A DNA stretch of 64,000 nt, from contig JAKGHH010000007.1 of NCBI GenBank assembly GCA_022828595.1, forward strand, positions 32,364,356 through 32,428,355. The letters run 5' to 3'. Position numbers and translations under genes: made by a program. Below, piece after piece: positions 35,301-42,661 of the stretch; positions within the stretch are counted from its first letter, which is position 1, and every line of letters begins with the position of its first letter. The notes under the pieces were generated by a model. It ran no database searches, was not told the origin of the DNA, and saw only the letters and a program-made list of their open reading frames with translations. The DNA comes from Nelumbo lutea (Eukaryota; Streptophyta; Magnoliopsida; Proteales; Nelumbonaceae).

Positions 35301-38300
35301 AGTCTATGCAACACTGCCTGGGAGTCGCTCTCCAGCTGGGTCATCTAGAAGCTCAGAGAATGCATCAATTTAACCCCAAAAGAAAAACCATGACTTTTAC
35401 CCCACTGGAAAATTGGATTTCCCTCCTCTATAGGCCAAAGAAAACCAGAAGGGTGTGCCCATGTGATCTCTAAAAGCATCTCCAGGATCCAGCATACAAG
35501 GGTCCCATATTTCTAATTTAGCAACTTTAGAAATTGATCTTCACAGTTATGCCCAACCTTTCCTGAATGATCACTAGCATAAGAGGGAGGAAGATGTGAT
35601 GGTCTGCCAGCTCCTCACAACAGATTCCACAAAGAAGTCTTCAAGTCACTGAACTCATCCATCATAAGAATCACCTGCATCATGTGAACTTTTATTAAAT
35701 CAATAATGATTTGAGAGGGGATGGATCTATTTAAGAAGATTCTTTTGTTCCTCTCATAGTAAAACTCTAGATGATCCCTCCTCACCTTAAGGGATGATAA
35801 GCCAATTTGCCATCTCCCTGAAACAGGAAGCATAAGTAGGGGAAGAGAATCCAATCCTCCGAAAGAGTTGAATTAAATCACACAAGTAATAACTTTCATG
35901 CCTGCTATCTTCAGACTAAGAGGAGAGACTGGATCCCAGCATATTATATTGGAGGAGAAGAAGCATCTGGACTAAGGTCTAAGGGGCCATTTCATAACAG
36001 CTGAAGTTGCTGAACTGAATGACTTATTGCTTTGTATTTTGGTGAATCAAATGACTAAAAAATAAATTATTCAAGGGTATAGCAATCTACCCTACTTCAT
36101 CCTCAGCCATTAAGGAGTCCACAAGATCCATAAAAAAATCCATTCACTACAAGACAAAGCAATAAAATTTTCAGTTTGGCCCAGTATTTTAAAAGCACAA
36201 GGCACAAGGTGAGGTGTGTGCCTTTTTGAAGCAAGGCACGATAATACAAAAAATATGCTAAAAAATAAAAAATGTCAGAAAATTAAAAAAGCCAAAAAAT
36301 AAAAAAAAAACAAAAAATTAAGCATAATATTAACAAAAAATATAAACTTAAATTTTAAAATTAATGTTTTCCCTTCGAGGCAAGCCCAAACAAGTCCATG
36401 TTAGGGTCTTAAGTTCTTAATTTTCACACAAAAAATAATGATTTTATAATTTTAATTGCCTTTTAAGAAGATATTTTATTAAGATGAATGAATGAACAAC
36501 ATTAGCAAATAGGGGGTTCTCGGAATGTTATTCATTCATTCATCTTAATAAAATATCTTCTTAAAAGGCAATTAAAATTATAAAATCATTATTTTTTGTG
36601 TGAAAATTAAGAATTTAAGACCCTAACATGGACTTGTTTGGGCTTGCCTCGAGGGGTGTGGTCAAGGTTTGGGGACGAAGCCCCCAGCCTAGCCGCTAGG
36701 TTCAAAAAAAGCAAAAAAACGTAAAATTTTCAAAAGGCGCACGCTTGGGCTAAGGCGCAAGGCGCATCAGAAGCGTGCCTAAGTCCACCAGGTGTGCGAC
36801 TTTTGAAAGTGTTGTGCCTAGGACCTAAGCGAGGTGCCTACCCTAAAATGTGCCTTGCTTTTGCACCTAGGCGCGCCTTTTAAATCACTGGTTTGGCCAC
36901 TTCAGCTGTTATCAAACAGCCGGTAAAGACAAATATAATAAAGGGTAAAAGACTTAAATATACCTTGAGTTTTCATAAATTGACTTAAAGATACCTTGAG
37001 TTTTTCAAATTGACTCAAATATACCTTGTGGGCTGACCCCTCTGGACTTAAATAAAACCTTCCTTATTAAAACGTTAAAAACAATTAACATGTGACGCTA
37101 GGTGACTCATTTAAATTTTTAAAATTCCTGATTTGCCCTTCACTTTGCCAATGTGCACATTTGGGCAAATCAAACTTGAATTGGAAGAAGATAGCTGACC
37201 CCCGATGTTTGAATGGTGTCAGTCCAGAAAACCTCTCCCCCCCACACACACACCTATTTGTCGAACTTGGTAGCATTTCTTGGGGGTCACCTCGTCATCG
37301 CTTGCAAAGCTTAGAGAGGTATTAATCCCTTGTTCCAATCCTCCCTGGGGAGTAATGATGAGTACAGCAAATCTGAAAACTTATTCTCAGTACACTAATC
37401 TTGTAGAGAAGGTCTAGATGACGAAGTATCATAGGGATTTTGATAACAGCGAAGGCTAACAAATGGTAAAAAGCCACCATCTGCATAGACACATTGTAGA
37501 AACCACCATCATAGTGATTTTGAGAAATTCATCTTTTTTCCTTTTATTTTTAATTTTCCTTTGCTCTGTGTAGTTGAAGAAGAGACAGGTTGGCTTCTTA
37601 AGAAACACATAATTGAGTGTTATCTTACTTGGGAAGGGAGTGAGGCTAATATTGAGCTGAGGGAAGTTGCAACTTTGCTCTTCTACAATTGTTTCTAGTA
37701 TATTTCATTAACAAGTTTTTTCTTTGTTTTTCTAATATTTTCTTGTGGGTTTGTCAACTTTGTTAATTACTAAATCTGTTTTTTATTTAATTCAACTTAA
37801 TAAGATTTTGCCATTTTCTTTCTTGGGCTAAAGTTGCTGTAGAATAAAGGTATGAGGCTTTGAAATTTGAAGGAATTTTAGAAGTCAATAGTTTATTCAA
37901 TTAACGTCTTCCCCAGCTAAAATCTGCTCTGCTCCTTGTGGTTTCTGCAGGGTGAACCAAAAATTTAGCACCTTTCACCACATAACCACATTGATATCTT
38001 GATCCAAGTCAAACACATTTTTTGCTGTATTTGTTGATGTTTCTTTATTTATACCCTACATTTTTTTTCATGATTACATTCTTGTAACCCTAAAGAGTCA
38101 TTTCAATTCAATCAAGTCTCTGAAGAGCTCTATTAGATTGCTAGATTTAATCAGCCATTGTAAAAGAAAAATAGAGTCCAAAGAAAATACGAAAAGAAAA
38201 AGAAGGACAAAAAGAAATTTATCATTTTAAAACAAATGGTAGAAACCACCATCTGCATAGAGGAGGAGCTCTGGAGATACCAAATTTCTGTTAATTCATC

Positions 38301-41132
38301 ATCTTGGAGAGTTTAGACAAATTGAATCCAAGTTCACAAAAAAAGCAAATACAATCCATCATCTTTGGAAATTCTCTTCTCAGAACACTGTAAATAGTTC
38401 GTTGTTTAAACTTTTAAAGAGGGCATTAAAAGGCATGCCCCATTAGTGGCAGTTGCTTCATTCTTTAAAATTTTAAATGAAGGTTTACAGGGTTGGTGTC
38501 TGAAAGTAGAAGATAACCTGTTTCACATCTTAGCAAAGGGTAGAAGTGTCTTTCTATTTAAACAATTTAACATAACAGTAGAAGGTACGTTTAAGTCCAC
38601 TTGAAAAATCCAGGGTATGTTTAAGTCAATTTATGAAAACTCAGGGTATGTTTTAAGTCTTTTACCTTATAATAAAACACCAGGAGAATTGGCATCTGGG
38701 GTCACCAAAGTAGAACCAGTTACCACTTCCAGAAGCATCGAGTATCATGAAAATCATCTTTGAGTTTTGAGTCATTCAATAAGGGATAAGTTTCAAGACT
38801 TTTACAAACTCTATCGCCTCCTCATCTGCATTCCAAATAATATGAGGTAGCACAAGTAACAATTGGAGTTTCCCTAGACTGAGAATAAGAAGAAGCTGGG
38901 AAATCTTTGGCCAAAAGGAATTTCCACCCACCATAGATCTTTCCAGAAACCTTACTCTATTTCCAAACACCACATAGTATCTGGTTAGGTGAGAGAAACA
39001 GGAAAAAAATAGTGTCAATAGATTTCCAAAGGGATGGTAGTGCAATGCTGAACCCTACGACCTAGCCATTCAGACCAAGTCCACATTTACTCTATAACTG
39101 AGTGGCATAAACAGTAGCTCAGGATCAGGAAATCTCCACAATCACTTTCCACGAATAAAGGTTTTGCTATCTTGCATCCTCCCCATTATTGACCTCTGTT
39201 CTCCTTTCTTCTTGCCAATGTTTTAAAACATGGAGGTGTGACAAAAGGCGTTCCACTACTTGGAGGCATGGGGCATAGTTCAGAAAAGCCTGCTGTACAC
39301 AAGGAGGCATAAGCCTCCTTATAAGGAGGGGAATAAGGAAGAAGTAGGGGGAGGATGAAGAGGAGAAAGGAGGATGCATCTTTCTCTTTTTTTAATAAAG
39401 ATATTTTATATTAAGAAGAATGAAGATGCATAGTACTAGTTGAAAACTTTTTTCCCCTTTCTCTTTACTTCCCTTTTCTTTTCTCTTATTTTTCTTCTTT
39501 TTCTTTCTTTCTTTCTTTTTCTTTCCCTTCCTTTCATTTCTTTTTTCTTTCGTTTTTTTTCTGTTGTCTTTTTGTATGACATGTGAACGAGGCATATGCT
39601 TCTAGCATGTTTCATGCAAAAGGCATATGAGGTGTACACCTTAGAGGCATCAACACATCTGGAATACGCCTCAGGGAATTTTTGGGGTGCCTCGCTTGGG
39701 GGCACGCCTCCAGGCATACACCTCTCACGCCTTTTAAAACACTGTTTCTTGCATAATGTTTCTAAATTGATTAGTTATTCTCACGTTGTTGGTCATCCAG
39801 CCAAAGAAATCCCTAATGATCTTTTTATAATTACCCAAAGAAAGATCTTTTTCTACCTTCTTCGTTGATCTTAATAGAGGATCTAAAGATTGACAAATTG
39901 GAAATCTCTGATTTAGCACTAGCTTAGCTCAAAAGGCAACCAAAATAGCAGCTAGAGTAAGCTTGTGAATGGATCTCAGTTAGGAATGCACCAACCAAGT
40001 CATAGAAGAACCCCCATGACTTTTTTTTTATACAAAGGAAAAAAGGGGTACATAGGACAGGGGATAGCATGCCCCTAAAAAGCACATATAAACACACTAT
40101 CACCACAAGCATGTTCTGGTCTCCAGATGTTGGGCACAAGATTGGTTATAAGTGTGTATGTGTATATCTTTCTAAAACGTGCACGATGTCTTATGCAATT
40201 TATATTGGTTTCTTCTTCCATTAAATTTAACAACATGATCTTAAATGAAAAAACATGTGAATGTACGCATGCTTAAATACATTTCTGACTGATTATGACT
40301 ATGTTTACGAAGCCTCTTCCATATTTCTAACCTTTCTATATCCAATACCTAATGTCTTTGTCAAAACTTGACATTTGCATCCACATCCACAGATCATAAT
40401 CGGGAGTACTGTCTCTTGACCAGTTTCCCTGCTGTATTTCTTACAAATCTAGTGCATAAATGGTTAATTTTCTTAATTTTACTTCAGATGAACAGAACAA
40501 ATGAGCACTACATACAATCACATAAATTTTAGGGATTAATTGACTAGGGAGATCTATATATGCACGTAATGAAACTAATCGCCCTTATGCAATTCTTTTC
40601 TCATGTGTCTCTTCATAAATATCTTCTTGAGTATATTGGAAAATCTAACGCAGCCCACTAAATCAAATTTCCTATTTACATCAAATAAAAATATATGCCC
40701 AACGTGACAGAGAAATGGATGAAATAAGCAATATTCTAAGGTGAACCTGAATCAGAATCTATGCATTGAATGGATACATAGATCATTTGACAAAATAATT
40801 CATTCTTGACAATCTGAATTACAGAATTTAGATGATTGAAAGGAGCCAAACAGTCTAACCTCAAACACCACGGAGAAAACGATAAGATTCCTCGCCGTCT
40901 GCCGCCAACTCTGGGATCTCCTTTTCATCCTTGCAAGGACGGCAGCTTCTTCTTTAGATATATGTTGCAGTCTCTTCTCAAAATCCTCCGCTCGTGTTCG
41001 AAAGATCCCATTCCAAACCCGAGAGAGTAACCCTCTTCGCCGCTTATTGATTTCCCTTTCCGCTTTCTTTGTATCACTAGACAAAGAATTGTTTTCTCCA
41101 GAAGCTTGATCCTCCTTGGCATCTTCGGCCAT
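20130..41132 (-). CDS. LNP: LUNAPARK ER three-way-junction protein, complete split gene
   Basis: Five coding exons join in phase: 40860-41132, 29658-29802, 21432-21541, 20886-21279 and 20130-20389 (273, 145, 110, 394 and 260 nt). They give 393 codons plus a stop, close to the length of the two Arabidopsis LNP proteins. Every junction has GT and AG. The protein has a basic N-terminus, a coiled coil (FEKRLQHISKEEAAVLARMK), two membrane segments either side of the exon 1/2 junction and in exon 2, a second coiled coil in exon 3, and the Lunapark zinc ribbon (CGNCHMHNG and YYCPHCHALN) across exons 4 and 5. Plant LNPs shape the tubular ER at three-way junctions together with the atlastin-like GTPase RHD3. 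No stop or frameshift is seen. Introns 1 and 2 are about 11.1 and 8.1 kb because of nested transposons. Confidence 0.95.
20531..20809. mobile_element. MITE in LNP intron 4
   Basis: The 279-bp element has terminal inverted repeats GACCTGTTCATGG / CCATGAACAGGTC flanked by TA on both sides, as expected for a Tc1/Mariner-type insertion. It is rich in GGGCTGGGC-like motifs. It accounts for more than half of the 496-bp intron 4. Confidence 0.8.
20886..21279 (-). CDS. LNP: LNP coding exon 4
   Basis: It begins RYDPDPAAKAAAATVLASKL after acceptor GTGCAG (21281-21280). The end contains WVARIAALLVGEDPTQSYAL and the first zinc-ribbon knuckle CGNCHMHN, with a split Gly codon at donor GTGAGC (20885). The intron before it is only 152 bp. 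Confidence 0.94.
21432..21541 (-). CDS. LNP: LNP coding exon 3
   Basis: It opens with the two bases that complete the split Cys codon and encodes ERKDQKTLERLRAERQAKID and ELKERTNYYTTQQLIQ, a charged coiled coil. The donor is GTGATG at 21431; the acceptor AG is at 21543-21542. Confidence 0.93.
21542..22700 (-). other. LNP intron 2, 3' part
   Basis: Mostly AT-rich intron sequence. The segment 22080-22260 contains repeated GATCCAAT and GATCTGAT motifs, like the body of a MITE family, but its termini are not clear. Confidence 0.4.
22705..23176 (+). pseudogene. Fragment of a small gene, interrupted by a SINE
   Basis: With the SINE (22855-23010) and one copy of its TSD removed, the plus strand reads about 76 codons with one stop. 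Landmarks are KDPKTKDPVTSCLKSSHASK, DDVPQRIHHCKHINNGLED, and an end DNFLLDEERWLDDAFSS before TAA at 23174-23176. It resembles a short conserved plant protein of unknown function, which I recall only vaguely. It sits inside LNP intron 2 on the opposite strand and could be a retrocopy. The start is not clear. Confidence 0.35.
22855..23010 (-). mobile_element. tRNA-derived SINE, minus strand
   Basis: The insertion is flanked by an identical 13-bp target duplication, CTGGACAAAGATG, at 22842-22854 and 23011-23023. On the minus strand it has an A-box-like TGGTTGGTAAGG, a good B-box GGATCGAATCC, a long C-run (G-run on plus, about 22896-22911), and a poly(A) tail (T-run 22859-22870). The length of about 156 bp fits plant SINEs. 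Confidence 0.88.
23271..23588 (+). repeat. 5' LTR of copia 2
   Basis: Matches 28459-28770. A TATA-like AAGTATAAATATAATG lies near 23421-23436. It ends just before the primer site TGGTATCAGAGC (23589-23600). Confidence 0.93.
24067..28464 (+). pseudogene. copia 2 gag-pol polyprotein with in-frame stops
   Basis: A single frame runs from ATG 24067 to about 28464. Domains in order: gag (LDGANYLKWSQFAKMAI); zinc knuckle CDYCKKPKHTRDTC (24844-24885); protease with DSG at 25213; integrase with HHCC (HNRLGH, CEGCQLGKHC) and catalytic segments near 25780-26090; RT from 27049; RNase H from about 27970. Stops lie at 24685, 26848, 27007, 27151, 27388, 27865, 28000 and 28138. Most look like C-to-T or G-to-A changes of Gln or Trp codons. 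The RT catalytic box reads YVDN instead of YVDD (27499-27510), also a G-to-A change. No indel shifts the frame. This fits decay by deamination of methylated cytosines rather than deletion. Confidence 0.93.
28459..28770 (+). repeat. 3' LTR of copia 2
   Basis: Partner of 23271-23588. It differs by point changes and a replaced segment near 28653-28690 in which part of the LTR sequence is repeated (two AGAAACTCGACT motifs). Confidence 0.93.
28776..29250. other. Unassigned part of LNP intron 2
   Basis: Starts with a TACA/TGTA microsatellite-like palindromic stretch (28771-28810). No coding or repeat family is recognised after that. Confidence 0.35.
29253..29460 (+). mobile_element. 5'-truncated LINE 3' end
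   Basis: The plus strand encodes the last part of a LINE RNase H domain (RRSANCLADVLAKQGKNRD) and ends at TAA 29375-29377. A short 3'UTR and an A-rich tail follow. It resembles the C-terminus of the LINE at 5463-6046. It lies only about 200 bp from LNP exon 2 on the opposite strand. Confidence 0.75.
29658..29802 (-). CDS. LNP: LNP coding exon 2
   Basis: The acceptor TTTTGCAG ends at 29803 and the donor GTAAGT begins at 29657. It encodes VVAVGYAIMATRSLDLDW and a second hydrophobic segment, MFLLPLLSSVIYSTLV, and ends in a split Cys codon (T/GT). It is isolated between 11 kb and 8 kb of transposon-rich intron. Confidence 0.93.
29803..30460 (-). other. LNP intron 1, proximal unassigned part
   Basis: Intron sequence with no recognisable repeat terminus or coding signal. 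Confidence 0.4.
30461..30946 (+). repeat. Tandem duplication, two units of about 244 bp
   Basis: Unit 1 (30461-30704) and unit 2 (30705-30946) are nearly identical and abut exactly. Both start CCCCAAGCTTCCAAGGAAGG and end near CAGTAAGTGTTAAAT. Differences are point changes only. This looks like a local unequal-exchange event inside LNP intron 1. Confidence 0.92.
31900..34480 (-). pseudogene. Decayed LINE ORF1-like sequence, minus strand
   Basis: The minus strand contains pieces in changing frames that resemble the ORF1 of plant LINEs: a KTFVFEETRFKGSD-like block near 34420, a stretch ending MAIIVTFYDRCRSL near 33850, and a C-terminal basic block KRFYKRKRMKNRTR near 32160-32210. Many stops interrupt them. 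I recognise the type of pattern, not a precise match. No endonuclease follows, so ORF2 is missing or displaced. Confidence 0.4.
34481..35300. other. Unassigned part of LNP intron 1
   Basis: No gene or element termini are identified. A CAGACATCAGACACC-like motif near 34950 resembles a dispersed repeat but has no visible partner. Confidence 0.3.
36182..36890. mobile_element. hAT-type MITE with large internal hairpin
   Basis: The 709-bp element starts CAGTATTTTAAAAG and ends CTTTTAAATCACTG. It is flanked by a perfect 8-bp target duplication GTTTGGCC (36174-36181 and 36891-36898), diagnostic of hAT. Subterminal sequence is full of AGGCGC and AAGGCAC motifs. It contains the inverted repeat described separately. 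It has no coding capacity, so it depends on a transposase elsewhere. Confidence 0.92.
36376..36651. repeat. Near-perfect 122-bp inverted repeat (hairpin)
   Basis: The left arm 36376-36497 and right arm 36527-36651 are reverse complements with a single G/A mismatch near 36424 and a small indel at the loop end. The loop is about 29 nt. A transcript would form one long stem. The arms start CGAGGCAAGCCC, close to the repeated motifs of the host MITE. Confidence 0.95.
36943..38667. mobile_element. Non-autonomous MULE with 9-bp target duplication
   Basis: Terminal inverted repeats of about 95 bp (GGGTAAAAGACTTAAATATA against AGGTAAAAGACTTAAAACAT) flank a 1.7-kb element. The target duplication TATAATAAA is perfect at 36934-36942 and 38668-38676, the 9-bp size typical of Mutator-like elements. 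No transposase is visible. The interior (37090-38500) contains splice-like and GC-richer stretches that might be captured gene pieces, but I cannot identify them. Confidence 0.9.
39216..39744. mobile_element. Second hAT-type MITE in LNP intron 1
   Basis: It starts CAATGTTTTAAAACATGG and ends CGCCTTTTAAAACACTG. The 8-bp flanks CTTCTTGC (39208-39215) and TTTCTTGC (39745-39752) differ at one base. It shares the AAGGCG-rich termini with the MITE at 36182-36890. A long polypyrimidine tract lies at about 39450-39560. Confidence 0.85.
40011..40857 (-). other. LNP intron 1, 5' part
   Basis: AT-rich intron sequence. No element boundaries or coding signal are seen. Confidence 0.4.
40860..41132 (-). 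CDS. LNP: LNP coding exon 1
   Basis: Starts at ATG 41132-41130 (MAEDAKEDQ) and ends FSVVFE before donor GT at 40859-40858. An in-frame upstream ATG at 41195 lies beyond the 5'UTR acceptor at 41163, so it would be spliced out; that is why I chose 41132. The family-typical GLLSRVWNGIFR and MKRRSQSWRQTARNLIVFSV are present. Confidence 0.93.
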
Positions 41133-41600
41133 TTCCGACCCAATTAGATTACAATTCAGAATCTGTAACAACTCGAGATCAAAAACCACGATCACTCAGT
41201 AGAGCATCAAAGGGTCGGTAAATCAAGCGTAAACAAGCAATACCCGGATGGGAACGAAAGAAATGAGATCGAATTGCGAGCGAAACCGCAAAGGGTGTTC
41301 GATCAGAACCTCAAAAACTCATGGAGCAAGAACAGATCCGGGACAAGCAAAGAATCGAAGCTAAATCGTACACGATGAAAACCAAAAGCCCAAAGCATAA
41401 CTTATTGAGAAGAGACGGATTAAAAGATATTGGGAAAATGAATATGAAAGGGAGATGGGGAGACTGACCTGGCTGTCTTCTATGATCGGAATTCGGGAGG
41501 GATCTGAAGAAAACGTGCAGCAAAGAAAGCCAGAAAAGAGACCTGATGAAACGTGACAAACGTCAGAGAGAGAGAATTGAACCACCTTTTTCGAGCTCTG
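41133..41600 (-). other. LNP: LNP 5'UTR with intron 41163-41468
   Basis: The leader next to the ATG is 41133-41162. It is preceded by acceptor GTTGTTACAG (41164-41163) and, 306 bp away, donor CAG/GTCAGT (41469/41468). The upstream leader exon runs from 41469 to perhaps 41600. CT-rich sequence near 41560-41575 (GA-rich on plus) is typical of plant leaders. No clear TATA box is visible upstream. Confidence 0.7.
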
Positions 41601-42051
41601 CTTCACAACAAATTTCAAAAGCGGGAGCGTTCCTTCGGTTTGGGTTTTCTTCTCATATTCTCTGAACTGGACTCGGTTTCGCCTTTCGGCATCAGTTCCT
41701 TTCCATCGTCCCTCCTCTCCCTATGCACCTTCCCTAATCCTCTACGCTTGGTTCAGCAGGGATATCCCTGCGAGTCAAGCCAAATATCAGACGCCAGTGT
41801 CATCGTAAAAAGAAGAAATTCAACTAGGCTCTCCTACGGTGTAACTGGACCTGTTCAAACCCTTTTCTACGTTTCGATCCAACATCCATGGCAACTAACA
41901 ACTTTTTCGTCTTCTTGTTCACGTATTCTGCAACATTCGGTAGATTAAAACATGCAAGATACGTGTCCCAGTATGAATGGACTAGCAGGGTTATCCCTGC
42001 GACCTGAAACGTAGAGGAACCGGAACGGATTTGAATTTCCTATTTTCTTAA
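41601..42051. promoter_or_regulatory. LNP: Probable LNP promoter region
   Basis: Defined only by position upstream of the LNP leader. It contains two copies of a short palindromic motif, GCAGGGATATCCCTGCGA (near 41757) and GCAGGGTTATCCCTGCGA (near 41986), about 230 bp apart. No TATA box is obvious. Confidence 0.35.
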
Positions 42052-42290
42052 GACTGTATTTGGTTGCTGTGCAATTTTATTTGCACTAACACAAATACAT
42101 GGAAGTGCAAACGAAAAAAAAATGAAAATTCTTGTTTTATTTTGTTTTAGTTTTTATTTTATTCTGCTTTGTGTCCTAACTTACTGTACGGCAATCAAAC
42201 AAAATTATGTCAAATTTTACATTCAAATCATTTGCATTGCCATAATTTTACATCAGTGCAAATTTATTTGCATTGCAACCAAATACAATC
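42052..42290. mobile_element. MITE of the GTGCAAAT family, copy 1
   Basis: Inverted termini GACTGTATTTGGTTGC / GCAACCAAATACAATC continue into TGCAAATAAATTTGCA-type sequence. Length 239 bp. Related copies are at 58714-58942 and, partly, from 63210. The target duplication is not clear. Confidence 0.75.
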
Positions 42291-42659
42291 AAACAATTTT
42301 TTTTTTCCTTTTTTTCATTTCTTAAACAATTGAATTCATAGTGATTTTGCCATGGTTTTGATAAATAAACTTATTTATAGAGATCCTAAAGTTTATTGGG
42401 GAATGTAATGCATTCATTGGAGATCAACCGTTTATTCGCTTGGAATGATTAACATTAGCTGGTTTTATGTAGAAAATTGAGCCCTCAACATGCAATTTGG
42501 GAACCCTAAACTAGGGTAATTATCCTTTCCTCTTTGATCGGTTAATATTGCAGCTGGAGACCATTAATGGTGGTCAAATCTTAAAAGAATGTGGCATCCA
42601 ACAATGGATTACCCGTTTAAATTCATACATGAAATAACACAAATGGTTGTTTAGATACA
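42291..42659. other. Unassigned AT-rich spacer
   Basis: No coding or terminal-repeat signal is recognised. Confidence 0.4.
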
Positions 42660-42661
42660 TG

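Larger units (their letters stand above)
35983..36923. mobile_element. Tourist/Harbinger-like MITE, split by a hAT MITE
   Basis: With the insert 36182-36898 removed, the element is about 224 bp. Its terminal inverted repeats are roughly 50-65 bp (GGCCATTTCATAACAGCTGAAG against GGCTGTTTGATAACAGCTGAAG, both running on to TTATTGCTTTGT). The flanks are TAA at 35980-35982 and 36924-36926, the usual Harbinger duplication. Superfamily assignment rests on that 3-bp duplication alone. Confidence 0.75.
35400..40010 (-). mobile_element. Minus-strand LINE ORF2 fragments split by later insertions
   Basis: Three minus-strand pieces match LINE ORF2 in the expected order. The first is an RT tail (about 39734-39919). 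The second is an RT to zinc-domain linker (NRVRFLERSMVGGNSFWPK, 38776-39045). The third is a zinc-domain tail with YYERNKRIFLNRSIPSQ (35615-35854). Between them lie a hAT MITE (39216-39744), a MULE (36943-38667) and a Tourist-like element (35983-36923), each with its own target duplication. The simplest reading is one old LINE broken by three insertions, but separate LINE fragments are possible. Confidence 0.6.

Noticed and set aside
39392..39717. Lys/Glu/Arg-rich ORFs
   Set aside because: They translate a polypyrimidine tract inside a hAT MITE and have no protein character beyond composition.
41190..41195. Upstream ATG in frame with LNP
   Set aside because: It lies within the inferred 5'UTR intron (41163-41468), and the family N-terminus starts at the later Met.
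41757..41775. Homing-endonuclease site, because of GGGATA and TTATCCC motifs
   Set aside because: The match to known sites is short and partial; no endonuclease gene is present.
41553..41948. 131-codon plus-strand ORF upstream of LNP
   Set aside because: It overlaps the LNP leader in antisense and has no recognisable domain.
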